A program made the translations under genes and the position numbers. Below are positions 1 to 10,616 of a stretch of DNA of 64,000 nt, piece after piece (position 1 is the first letter of the stretch; each line of letters begins with the position of its first letter). Source of the stretch: Ephemerocybe angulata (taxonomy: Eukaryota > Basidiomycota > Agaricomycetes > Agaricales > Psathyrellaceae); the NCBI GenBank assembly GCA_013368325.1, contig JAACJK010000001.1:2728001-2792000 (forward strand), in the 5' to 3' direction. Below the pieces are notes generated by a model that was given only the letters and a program-made list of their open reading frames with translations, was not told the DNA's origin and did not search any database.

Positions 1-79
1 AGCACAGGGAAATGGAAACCAAGTTAAACGGACTCCACATGCAGCACTGCCTGGCATAGTCCCTTCTCCTCCCCCCTCA

Positions 80-2668
80 ATGCCCTCCGTGTCTGCGAAG
101 CTCATATTTCCGCTCCTTCTCTGCCTGAACGTCCTCACCTGGTCGAGAAGTCGCTACGGACAGCCCACAGTCAACGATGGCCTACTAGCCGGAAGACCGG
201 ACCTAACCACACTCTTCAAGCGGTCCTACGATGAAGGGCTTTCGGCCTTGGCAGGCTTGGACGACCAGGTGAGTAACCGAATATTTTCCCGGGCGACTCT
301 GACGAAGACTACCCCAGTGTCGGCCCCTCACGACAGCCCCGGCAGAGCAATGCGAACACGTCCAAGAGTTCTGCACAAAGAGCAACACCGTGCTCGGGAT
401 AACGTACCTCGAAGGGTACTACTGCACCCAGCCCTCAGTCCGACCGGTGGTCTTCGCGGGCCTGCTGGTCTGGCTCCTCTTCCTCTTCTCGACCTTAGGC
501 ATCAGTGCCTCGGATTTCTTCACCCCGAACCTTGCCTCAATAGCCAAACTCTTGGGCCTGGATGAAAACGTTGCAGGCGTTACGTTCCTTGCCTTTGGAA
601 ACGGGAGCCCGGACTTGTTCTCAACCTTCAGTGCCATGCGTGCAGGCTCCGGGGGATTGGCGATAGGCGAGTTGGTCGGCGCAGCGTCCTTCATCGTGTC
701 GTGCGTGGTTGGCTCGATGTGCATCATCAAGCCGTTCCACGTCCACCCGCGTCCGTTCCTTCGCGATGTGGGCTTCTTTACCATTGCCGTGGCCCTGATG
801 CTCGTTATCCTCTGGGACGGCACAATCCAACCATGGGAAGCGGGGTTGCTGATCGTCCTGTACGTGGTGTACGTTGTTGTGGTCGTGGCGGGCTCGTGGT
901 GGGAACGCAGAAGAGAGCATAAACGCTCTGTCGAAGCCTTAGTGAGGAATGAGTACCAGGACGAGGAGCTTTTTTTCGAGACATATACTGATCATCGTGA
1001 GCAATCTCCAGCTATCCCGTGCGTTCTAGCAAGCTGACGGCTCCTTAGCATCTAACCGCGATTCACTCACTGTTGGCCCACCGACACCATCGGCGCGAGG
1101 GCGAGCGATATCTGCCCCAGCTCGTCCGCGTATAGATATCGACTTTTCCCGTTCCCGAATACACCACACCCGGAGCCCTACCCCCGTCTCAGCACACGCT
1201 CAACTACCCTCCTTCTCCCTCATCGGCGCCCTCGAATTCCGCGATGTCGTCGCGTCTCTCCAGCGCGAAGCCACAACCTCTTCCCTCAACATGTTTGAAT
1301 CCCCCGTCACGCCTTACGCAGGCGGACATTACCATACCCACGCGCACTCCATTCGCAGGCAGCGCCGGGTGTCCGGGGCGTCGAGCTTGGGAACGGCGAC
1401 ACTCGCGGGGGACCCGCTGGACGATCTCAGTGGCAATAGTACCCGTGCGCCGCCTTCCCCTGCCTCTACCTTCGGTGCATCAACTGACGCTGACGCCCGG
1501 CGCCGACAAGGCCTCCGCCCGTTGGACAGCAGCGATTATTTCAGCCAGCAGCCCATGCACGCTTCGATGCCCTCCATTTTGCGAACACCTGCTTCCCCCA
1601 CTGTTTCGGAACATGGCGAAATTCTGTATACCCCGAGTCGCACACAGAGGTTCTTCCGATATGTGGGACAAGTGCTTCATACCCTATTCCCTACGCTGCA
1701 CCGGCTGAAGGACCAGAGCATCTTGGGAACGATCGCATGCGTCTTCGCTGCCCCGCCCGTCGCTCTCCTTACGCTGACACTGCCTGTGGTGGTTACACAC
1801 CATGAAGGCGAGGGTCATTCCCCGGTCGATTCAGTACCAAAGAAGCGGAGCCCTAGTCGTGCTACGGACGAACCATTGATTGAGTTTGAGGAGGAAGGTG
1901 TCGAGAGAGTGCTCGTTGCGGAGGACGAGGTGGAGGACGAAATGCATTACCAGATGTTGTACAACAAGTGGCTTATGGCTGCTCAGTGCGTATTTGGGCC
2001 TCTATTCTGTGTGTTTGTCCTCTTCAGTAAGTCATCGCTGCACTTTTTGCGAGGAACATGAGCTAATCATGGTTGCAGGTGGACAAGGCAAACTTCAGTT
2101 GTGGCTATTACTCGGTGCACTTCTTGGAGGCCTCACAATCGGCGCGATCGTTATCATCGTCGGGGGGAATGGGAACAATTCAAGCAGCAAGATGGTGCGG
2201 TGCTCAATGGGCTTCTTCGTGTCGATGGTGTGGATTATGGCCATCGCCGACGAAGTCGTCAACGTCCTCCAAGCCTTCGGCACCATCTTCGGGCTTTCTG
2301 ACGCCATCATCGGCCTCACCATCTTCGCCATGGGCAACTCGCTCGCCGATCTCGTGGCAAACATGAGTGTCGCTGTGTTCGCGCCCATCATGGGCTTCTC
2401 AGCGTGCTTCGGCGGGCCCATGCTCAACATTCTCCTTGGGGTTGGGGTGACTGGGACTGTCATCATGCAGCAGACGCACCAGCCGTACGAGCTGGCGCTC
2501 TCGCATACGCTCCTGGTTAGCTCGTTTGGGCTGCTGTCGCTGTTGGGGGCGACGCTGGTGTTTGTGCCCTTGAATGGGTATTACTTGTCGAGGAGGTGGG
2601 GTATCCTGTTGGTGTGCTCGTATGTTGTGATTATGGCGACGAATGTTGTTGTGGAACTGAAGGCGTGA
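80..2668 (+). CDS. CaCA-family sodium/calcium exchanger-like membrane protein
   Basis: Cation/Ca2+ exchanger of the CaCA superfamily, related to fungal vacuolar or endomembrane exchangers; it would export Ca2+ from the cytosol against another cation. Four exons (80-268, 348-996, 1049-2026, 2079-2668) join in frame to about 801 residues. The N-terminus is a hydrophobic signal-like stretch. The first alpha-repeat carries FLAFGNGSPDLF in a multi-helix block, the second carries IFAMGNSLADLVAN in another. Between them lies a long polar, Ser/Pro-rich cytosolic loop of several hundred residues, usual for this family. The Cys-rich luminal segment QCEHVQEFC precedes the first membrane block. The acceptor of intron 1 would be GAG at 345-347, unusual but the only one giving the expected frame. 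Family assignment is strong; the exact ion and compartment are inference. Confidence 0.9.
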
Positions 2669-2911
2669 AGGTAGAGAGGTTGTGCTTGGGTTGTGCTTGG
2701 ATAGACTGCGTTGACGTTCACCTATATCATTATGTACATTGTATTGTTGTTGTTTTCAGTTCGTTTTTTTTAGTTATCGATACCATTATCTGGTTCATTG
2801 TACGGTATAATCACTTGCATTCATCACACACTACGTAGATCTGGAATTTGATGTCGGATATCTTCATTCTAACGCTCTCAAACGCTCTCCTTGTTCAGAT
2901 CCTTCTCATTC

Positions 2912-4677
2912 TCAGCTGTCTCCTCCAACTCTTCTCTCCAGGTTGGCGAATCCCCATGGTGGGTTTGGAGGGCTGCCATCGCTGCTACTTCGGTGGTGCG
3001 AGCGCTCTGCATTGATGAGGCTCGCGAGGGATGCCGGCGTGGGGAGACCTGTTCGTATTAACGCAAACTCGTCCTCAGTTCTCCATTGGATCAGTGGTTC
3101 TACGCTGTCATCTGTTGGAAGTGTGGCCTCTAACTTGAGGAGGAGGGCTTTCGCCCTCTCGGCAATTCTTAAATGAGACTCGCCAATCTCGCTGTCGCTC
3201 AGCAAATACAGAGGCGAGTAGACGCGGCTAAGCTAATGAGAGAGAGAGAGGAGACATCAGTAAATCGAGGTTAAGACATGGCGGTTGGGAGGTCTCCTAC
3301 CATGATCTGAAGTGGACTCTTGAACCTGAAGCCCTCGATATACGACAGTGCGTTATCCAGCTTCTTACCACCCTTGTCTGAGAAGGTCCTGAGGAGCCGG
3401 CCCATCGAGAATACTTTCTTTTGAGGCCAGGCGTGCTTGTTCCACTCTTCCTCCAATGTGCGCACAGCTTCGAGCAGTCCTGGGGGGACGTCGCACGAAG
3501 TACCTCGGTGCAATATCTCGAGCTGTTTGTGTGCACTCAGGCGTTCGGCGGCAGATGGGAATATCAGCCTCACGAATGAGACTCTCTGACCGTCTCTGGA
3601 GGTCGACGACAGAGAGCTAACGGAGTCGAGGTAGCTGGAATCTGGAAGGTAGACTATGAACTCCCGCAGGTGTGGAATGAAGTCGGGGCTCGAGGGGTCC
3701 ACTATCTCTTGGAACGCGGCGTACCGGAGCAGGTTGAGCTCGAGGTTGTACAGGGAGGGGCCGCAGTCGCGCAGGAGGGGGATGTGGTCTATCAGTTTGC
3801 CGCGGTTTGATAGGGATTCTGGAAGGTGGATAAGCAGGGAGAGGGTGGTCAGGCGGCAGTTTGAGCGCGATATGAGGGAGCGGATGGTGTCGAGGGCGTC
3901 TGCGGAGTCTGATACGACTCTGAGGCGCTCGAGCGCGGGGAGTTTGAGGGGGGAGAGGAGTGTTATTGATGCGGTGTGTTGGAGTTGTAGGTTGAGGGTG
4001 TGGAGGTGGGGGATTGGCCCGTGTGGTTGGCGGGTTGTGACGATTGGGATTGGATTGTCAGAGTAGTAAGAAAGGGTTCGGATCTGCGAGTCCGGGGTTA
4101 ACACCTGGACAATCCCAATGGCAGCGCTCGACCTCTCAAGGTACTCCTCGAGCTGAGCAAAGGGCGCCTTGAGGAAAACATTACACCTGCTCTCCACCTC
4201 CATCCGCCGCAGGGCCGGTGCATTCTCAAACGCATAAAGGTATCCGGCGTATCCCTTCGCTTCGTCCATAAGACGAAGCTTAACTGTATGCAGCAAGGGC
4301 ACCTTGTTGATAAGGTGCACCGAAAGCGCTCGAAGGACATCAGGATGCAGAGACAGGAACTCCGCGTGCCCCCACCGCTTCGAGCGCCCGCTGAGCATTT
4401 CGTAGTCGCCCCGTGCCGTGAGCGGAGAGAAGTTGCATATCGCGAAACATAGAGGGCTCTCGACTTGGAGTGATATGGGAAGACTGCGTCGGGTGCCATG
4501 TGGTGTGATGAGAGGGAGGATGGAGCGTATTTCGGGGAAATTGAGGGATTGGGCGTGCCATAGGCGGCTGACTTCTGCGATACGGCAGGGGGGGTTGAGG
4601 AAGGAGGGGGAGGGCAGGTCTATGGTGAGTCTGAGGATCTGCTCGAGGATCTCGTTTGGGAGGTCGTTGAATCCCAT
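2912..4677 (-). CDS. F-box domain protein
   Basis: Two exons (4677-3301 and 3232-2912) give about 565 residues. The N-terminus MGFNDLPNEILEQILRLT is an F-box-like motif, the Skp1-binding module of SCF ubiquitin ligases. The rest is leucine-rich with scattered LRR-like phrases (LPALERLRVVSDS, LRDCGPSLYNLELNLLR), as in the many basidiomycete F-box proteins whose substrates are unknown. The splice donor follows codon 459 (CAGATCATG then GTAGGA) and the acceptor CATTAG opens the final 107-codon exon. The family is large and fast evolving in Agaricomycetes, so no substrate or ortholog can be named. Confidence 0.75.
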
Positions 4678-4821
4678 CGCGGTGGACTACTTAGGGAGAG
4701 GAAGAGGATGCGCAGTTCGCGCTGGTGGCTGAGGGTGAGGGAGATAGGGGTTAAGCGCAGACAGCCGAGGCCCCACTTGCCTGATTCTGATGATGGTTGC
4801 GCGCGCTTGCACCATCCTCAT

Positions 4822-4905
4822 GGGGGCATAGCTCAGTTGGGAGAGCAGCAGACTGAAGCGCTTAGCGTATTCTGAAGGTCCCGCGTTCGATCCGCGGTGC
4901 CCCCA
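4822..4905 (+). tRNA. tRNA-Phe (GAA) with 11-nt intron, copy 1
   Basis: Full cloverleaf: acceptor GGGGGCA pairs with TGCCCCC, D-arm GCTC/GAGC, T-arm CCGCG-TTCGATC-CGCGG, discriminator A. The anticodon loop reads CTGAAG, so anticodon GAA. An 11-base intron (CGCTTAGCGTA) sits after position 37. The anticodon stem GCAGA/TCTGA has a G27-A43 mismatch. A run of five T directly after the gene (4906-4910) is a Pol III terminator. A near-identical copy lies at 10217-10300. Confidence 0.93.
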
Positions 4906-4910
4906 TTTTT
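4906..4910 (+). terminator. Pol III oligo-T terminator of tRNA-Phe copy 1
   Basis: TTTTT begins one base after the discriminator base of the tRNA, the usual RNA polymerase III stop signal. Confidence 0.8.
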
Positions 4911-6042
4911 GCCCCATCCTCCTCGCTTGGACGGTCGCCTTCGCCTCCGACCCGGCACTGGCAGGTGTCTCGTTTTTGCGCCCGGGCCCCAACTTCGGAC
5001 GCCCGAGTATTTTCCACGCAAGGCTCGGAGACCTTGAACCGTACTTCTTTATGCTTTTCGTTCTCAGGCCTCACTTCATATCGTGCATATCTTCATCCCA
5101 TTTGGACGCATAGATCTTCCCTGCCCTTCTCATGTCAGGAGGATACACGAGGACAGAGCCGTAGAACTTGACACAGATAGTTAAAAAAGGATGGATAGTG
5201 ACCCCTTCGCAAGCCGTATCTCTCCCGTCAAGATGAGGTTGTACAATGTCGCAGGGTATGTCTTCCTTGTAGTAGAACAGGTCGTCGTTGTATTCTCGAC
5301 CGACACTATAACCCCGAACACCACGACATCGACAACTCCGGGCCCTACCAGTCAACAGACATGCCCTCAAGGAGGAATCGTTCCCCGATGCTGTTATGGC
5401 TCCAAATCAATGTGGACAACGACGCATTCGGGCGACTGACGATCCTTTATGTGCATCAAGGACCCGCCCAACGCAGCTACGGCCAGTGTGGGTCTGCCTT
5501 TCTACGTACTCTGAGAAAAAGCCTCATCTTCACGTTTAGGTGGGGGAGTGGGCTGGGTTGGTGGTACTGCATGCATAAGGTCAGTCTTCTAGTGCTTGTT
5601 CTAGGGTGTTGGCACAGTCGTCCTCGCACTTCAATTGAAGCTGATGATCCGTATATGTAAACAGCACGTATCTACAGCGCAGTACCTTAAACTCCTGTGA
5701 GTTTTACTGGGAACCAATACCGACTCACGACAGTTAAGCGCCGACTAAGCGCGCGCCGAACAATGATAGTGGCCACGAAGTTGGCATGCAGCGCGAGCGG
5801 AGATGGAGCCTTTCTAAAACACTGTATATATCACTCACTAAGGTCAGATGGGATCCTCCTTAGAGCGGAAAATACCTGTGGGCCTGTTCTGTTGCACCTT
5901 GCAAATACAGCAGCCCACCTTGCTGCTCGTGGGCGGCACCACTTCCGGTCACCTGAACCTCTCCTGATTGAGAAAGCAAACTCATATAAATTCCTGTAAC
6001 AGATACTACATTTGATTGTACATTGAGATATGAATGAACTAT
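4911..6042. other. Gene-poor stretch after tRNA-Phe
   Basis: About 1.1 kb with no gene I can support. A minus-strand open frame of 99 codons (5370-5071) has a protein-like composition (it includes KFYGSVLVYPPDMRRAGK) but no recognisable domain, and no intron chain extends it. Plus-strand frames at 5191-5660 are short and of low quality. It may hold a decayed gene. Confidence 0.4.
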
Positions 6043-7713
6043 TTAGTACTTCTTTGCAAAGCCACGGAAATCCCAGATCTCGACGGGCGGGATTGTCCCG
6101 ATCGTCTTGATCTCTTCACCCTCTCTAACCCAGCGATTGCGTGTCATCGTCAGGCCGGCAACTCTAAGGAAGAGAGATCCATCCAGGTCCTCCGCGCCTT
6201 CTAGCTTCGAGTTCTTGAACCTTCCCTTCTCGGTATCGCCGTAGAGCTCATCGAAGTGAGCCAATGCACGTTGTATCTTGGGAACATGCTCATCGGGATG
6301 AACGAGTGTGCTTTGAATGATTTGAATCCAGGGGTTGGGATTGATTGCATCGGCCTCTGGGACGCCCTTAGCTGTCTCCAAGGCAGGGCTGGGGTGCGCC
6401 CCGGGGGCGGTGGGACGAAGTGTGGTCGAGTCGGCGAAGAAGCGGTGGATGTCGATGACCGGCTTTCCCCTGGCCATATAGGTGACCAAGACCACGGATA
6501 GGTATCCCCGGAGGAAGGTACGCTTAATTTCGGGCTTCTTAATGCGTTCAAGCCAGATTGGTAGGAACAAAGCAGACGTAACAAAATGCATGCTATCGCA
6601 GGCATGGTCAGAATTCAGATATTGATGGTTCGAATGTAGGTGGGAACTTACAAGAAAAAGTCGGCGTTGAAGCTGGAGTCGGTTTCGCGGCCCACAATGC
6701 CAAAGATTATGGTTGTGATCCATATGAGCTCCTCAATAGCCTTCTCGATGGGACCGGATAGGTCCCATTCTTCGATAAGTGCCTTGACTTCTCTTCCTTG
6801 CTGGCCCATTATTTCGCCATATGCTTGGAACAGGTTTCCGCCAGCGGTCACCTTGAACTCGTCTCCTATAATGCGACCGAGAATAGTAAAGATGTCAAGG
6901 CTTCCCTTTGGGTCGGCAGCCCCGGCTTCCAAGCTGGAAGGTGGGATGGTACCAGTTGAAGACGCGGTATGCGTGGCGATCGAGGCCATCCCTGGAACAC
7001 GATTGAACATCTTGGGTCAGCTTTTACTGATGGAACACGCGGGTATCTGTGTGTACTTACCTTCAGCAAATATACCAGGCATATTGAACTCGAGGCCATA
7101 TCCGGCGTGAATCATAGGGTGCAAGATCCCGTCGAAGTTGCGATTGAACATCTCGGGCGCCCGACCTGAGCCACTGGCTGCATTGGCCTCAGGCGCGAAG
7201 ACGTACTCTTCCAGTACACCATCCATGCCCTTGATGCCTACTTCGGATCTAAAGAACTTCAGGTAGGGCTGGTAATGCCTATGGTAGAGGTTCAGCACCA
7301 AACTCAAAAGCTCTCTTTACCCAGGACTGGACTTACTTCTCGTCACCAACATGATCCTTCCAATTGTCCTTTGTGATTACCAGCGATGCCTCCGTAGAAT
7401 TCATGGGCTCCAGGCACTTTTGGAAGCGATCCCAAGATGCCTGTATGATGGATTCAGGAGCACCTAACGCCCAGAGAGCCAAAGTGGTGTGCGACAGATG
7501 ACTAAAATTGAGGGTCAGCAAGTGGTCTAACAAAGAGCAAAACTAGGAGAGCGCGCACTTGTGGAATCGGCCTCCGAAAATGAGCTCATAAGTGTTATGA
7601 TTCTCTTCCAAGATACGAGTCAAAGCCTTGGTGGCTTGAGGAGTCCGACCTGGCCAGAGCCTTGGGGCCAAGGTAACCTTTGAAGCAGTTGGCGCGTTCC
7701 AGGCGATAGGCAT
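6043..7713 (-). CDS. Questin oxidase / AflY-like oxidoreductase
   Basis: Member of the questin oxidase-like family (Pfam Questin_oxidase), typified by Aspergillus AflY (aflatoxin pathway, Baeyer-Villiger-type step) and questin oxidase GedK. The start MPIAWNAPTASK is followed by ILEENHNTYELIFGGRFHNHLSHTTLALWALGA; the FHNH junction is created exactly by splicing of exon 1 (7713-7559) to exon 2 (7501-7337). Later blocks include NFDGILHPMIHAGYGLEF and the C-terminal VEIWDFRGFAKKY. Several short introns interrupt the rest. No polyketide synthase or other secondary-metabolite enzyme lies nearby, so a pathway role is unproved; family members outside clusters are common in basidiomycetes. Substrate unknown. 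Confidence 0.85.
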
Positions 7714-9202
7714 GGTGATGATAGTGATAATATGTGAAGAGCAACCAATTTGAATTTGCTCATGAATGTTTCCGCTTAAGTAGCTTCAGAAGCTGCACAC
7801 GAGATCGACCATCGTGGTGGCAAAGATCTGTGATTTGTCATGGAGAAGCATTTAGGGGCGCGGCACTCATGGGAGCTGGCATGAGCTATATCTTGCGTGG
7901 ACAGTTGTGGACAGGTCAGTTCTCCGCAGCTACTCGGTGACCAATCAGTATTATTAAAGCAGGCAATGAACCGGAACTGCCTACCCCATATACTCATCAT
8001 GATCAATCTGTCTGCACCACCAACTATCTATAGCTTGCTAGCGACAGCTCTCATTTTCGACGGAATTTGACCATGCTCATGACCTGCTCTACGTATTCTT
8101 CAACTTAAGCGTAGACTGCCACAACGATCGATATTTCTGTGCATGTTGGCCGAGGGGAACGCGAGTACGCCATAAGCGCCCGCAGGCTGCCGTCGTTGAC
8201 GTCACAGATCAAACAAGCGCCGGCGGTGGCGACCCTTGTCTCCAGTCCAACCTCGAGACACCTGTATCGGCTCCTGAGCCGTAGGATACACCTGTCTCCG
8301 CGAGCGACTTCTAGTGCGAGAGGGAGCGGAACGAACCATCATGGAAATTGTCAGAAGCATAACGAACCGACACTCTGTGCTGCAAAGAACCCTCGCAGCC
8401 AAGTGCCGGTGGTATTCGTCATGATTGGGATGGACTTCTCTTCTCATGCCCATTCTTATGAAAATCCTCTGACCATGATGCGGATCGTCTGGAACCGAGA
8501 ATTACATAGGTCGATGGATCAGCTGGAGCCTTCCGAGACGCTCAAACCCCATAGATGGAGGGACTGCTGCCCAGCGGCAGCTGGTTGGACTGGAGATAAA
8601 GATCGAATGGTCTTCGCCGAGTTGATCTTCCCCATACCTTCCGTATACTGCTGCGCATTTCTATCGCAGTGAAGCCCGAGACGCGACATGCAAGCCGATT
8701 GCACACTGCGCATGCGACTTTGAACGGATCGAATCCTCGGTATTCAGAGTCGACGCAGTTGTAAACCGAAACCAAGAGATATTTATAGAGAGAACGAAGG
8801 GTGACGCTGTAACAAAAGTTCAAAAATACAAAAGTCTAGCTATGCTACATCCAGTGCTAACACGATACAGGTGTTAAAATGCGAGGAAAGAAAGTGAGTG
8901 TGGCCGAAATGTCGGGTCAGGCGGGAATGGTGAGAGAGTTCGATCCGTTTTCAAAAAGTCCACGAGATGAGATGGCGAACGGCTGGCGAACACGAGGGTC
9001 TGTCGGGTGATAGGTGATGAGATGAGGTGGTGTGACGCCGATTGGGCGGTCTATAGTAGGTAGATGGACGCCGAGGTCGGTGTTGGTGTGTATAACAGTT
9101 GGCTTAAGCCACCCTGCAGAACGGCTATGGCAACGTGTTAATAAACGAGATACAAGGACAGGAGTTTGATCTTAAACTGACCTTCAAGAGCTTGAAGGTC
9201 GC
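7714..9202. other. Intergenic region, no supported gene
   Basis: About 1.5 kb. It contains the upstream region of the AflY-like gene and the 3' flank of the small secreted peptide gene. Open frames such as 8139-8672 (+) are Arg/Ser-rich, lack splice-consistent extensions and look like chance frames. I see no RNA gene here. Confidence 0.5.
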
Positions 9203-9428
9203 CTAGATACAGGCGTTAATCATCGCGCAACGCGGGTCGGGGTTCGCCTCTCGGGCGACGACACCGGTCTCGACTTGAACATGCTCAGGTGCGGGGATTG
9301 GGGCCGCAGAAACCAAAGCAGTGACTGTAGGAGAAAGTATCAGTAAACTATGACTCTCTTCAGAGGGGAAGAATTTTGTACGAACAGCAGAGAGCGACGA
9401 TGGAGATGAGGGTAGCGGAGAAGCGCAT
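9203..9428 (-). CDS. Small secreted peptide precursor, 54 residues
   Basis: Two exons, 9428-9386 and 9324-9203, split by a 61-nt intron (donor GTTCGT, acceptor CTACAG, branch-like TTTACTGAT). Spliced product is 54 residues: a signal peptide (MRFSATLISIVALC, then a small-residue stretch ending VSAAP), a short Pro/Glu/Val pro-segment (PIPAPEHVQVETGVVAREAN), and a C-terminus PDPRCAMINACI with two cysteines six apart. I infer cleavage near AAP and a possible disulfide loop at the end. The 5' leader is strongly CT-rich and a TATATAA box lies about 130 bp upstream, features of well-expressed fungal genes. It resembles the many short orphan secreted proteins of mushrooms; no function is known to me. 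There is no CaaX end, so it is not a typical lipopeptide pheromone. Confidence 0.72.
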
Positions 9429-10216
9429 CTTGTTAATGATAGTGAAGGAGGAGGGGTTTAAAGAATGTAAGTTCAAGCGCGAGATGCAACGCAAGAGGTT
9501 GAGAGGAGAAGGGGTAGCTTCCGAATTCTGAAGTATCCAAGATCATAGAGTCCTCATTATATAGACTTAATCGAAGCGCAGGCCCTCCGGATATTATTAG
9601 TAGTCCAGTACTAAAGTATAAGGTCAGGACCTGAAAAGGTCAGTATCTATCATCATGTCAAGGGACACGGTCGACAGGTTGTATCGAGCGATAACGGAAG
9701 AAACGCCGGAGTAAATGTCCATGGGAAGTCCTAATGGAAAGTCAGTCAACGTTGGACAACACCTTCGCGAGGCCATGTAGACGCCCAGACTGGTTGTTCA
9801 TAAAGGGGTTTCCTAATCCAGATATAAAGGCCTTTGTTCAGAATTTGTTCGAAACGAGAAGGGGGACGCCTATTTGGGCAGGTTGATAGCCACGGCACGC
9901 TCAGCCACGGTAGTACCGTGTTCCATGCCCAGCCGCTGCTGGAGGGTAGAGTTTACGACAACAAAGGAGAAGCCACCATCCACTTGGCCCGTGCACAGGA
10001 AGGCATCCAACGGTATTCCCGCGGGTGAAGGGAATCTTGATGGCTCTGGACCCACCTGAGCAGATAGGCCGATGGTCGACACACAATCGACACATGGAAT
10101 GCTGAGGTGGAGGTAGGCTCCCAAGAGACTCGAACCACCTTGCTCAAACCTGGCTCCTCCCTCACCTCAACAGCACATTGATTGCGTGTAGCAACGCCCC
10201 AACACCCTGCTTCCAT
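9429..10216. other. Intergenic region with a possible short gene
   Basis: Contains the peptide gene's promoter. On the minus strand an 84-codon frame (10124-9870) ends in a protein-like stretch (DAFLCTGQVDGGFSFVVV, then LQQRLGMEHGTTVAERAV). It could be the last exon of a small gene, but I cannot find a convincing upstream exon or domain, so it is not called as a gene. Confidence 0.3.
9557..9563 (-). promoter_or_regulatory. TATA box of the secreted peptide gene
   Basis: TATATAA on the minus strand, about 130 bp upstream of the ATG at 9428, followed by a pyrimidine-rich leader that runs to the start codon. Confidence 0.55.
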
Positions 10217-10300
10217 GGGGGCATAGCTCAGTTGGGAGAGCAGCAGACTGAAGCGTCTAGCGTATTCTGAAGGTCCCGCGTTCGATCCGCGGTGCCCCCA
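10217..10300 (+). tRNA. tRNA-Phe (GAA) with 11-nt intron, copy 2
   Basis: Identical in the mature part to the copy at 4822-4905, including the G27-A43 mismatch. The 11-base intron differs at two positions (CGTCTAGCGTA instead of CGCTTAGCGTA). A TTTTT terminator follows at 10301. Same orientation as copy 1, 5.4 kb away. Confidence 0.93.
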
Positions 10301-10616
10301 TTTTTGCTCCGTTATCCAACGTTTTCCTTCGACTTCGAGTCTTCTGAAGTTCGGGTTGAAGGTTCGGGTTGAAGGTTCCATAGGTCCACCGTCCGAGATA
10401 GACTGGGGAGTCAGGTCTCGGTACAACCGACACAAGTTGAACAAATTGCATCATCTGTCAGATCCCGTGTTTGCACCCCGAATTCCAGCTCATGCTTGGC
10501 CCACCTCCTCACCTCAATTGTCCCTCTCCATCGGCAGACTCTGACCGCCTATCCCTTGTCCTTCGCAATTGGATAGTCGTGTTTATTGACTCGGATAGTT
10601 TACGACGAAGCGCACC
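10301..10616. other. Intergenic, nothing seen
   Basis: Some 316 bases between the second tRNA-Phe and the stop codon of the NUDIX gene. It begins with the Pol III T-run; no further feature is supported. Confidence 0.5.

Noticed and set aside
5071..5370. 99-codon minus-strand frame with aromatic-rich text
   Set aside because: Looks protein-like but I could not identify a family or extend it with exons; kept only as a note in the intergenic entry.
8139..8672. 177-codon plus-strand frame
   Set aside because: Arg/Ser-rich, no signal, no domain, no consistent introns; likely chance.
9203..9428. Small peptide as a mating pheromone precursor
   Set aside because: The C-terminus NACI has Cys two from the end, not the CaaX arrangement needed for prenylation, and it has a secretory signal peptide that fungal lipopeptide pheromones lack.
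10125..10160. tRNA T-arm-like text GGTTCGAGTCTC on the minus strand
   Set aside because: The flanking bases do not form a T stem and no acceptor, D-arm or anticodon arm can be drawn.
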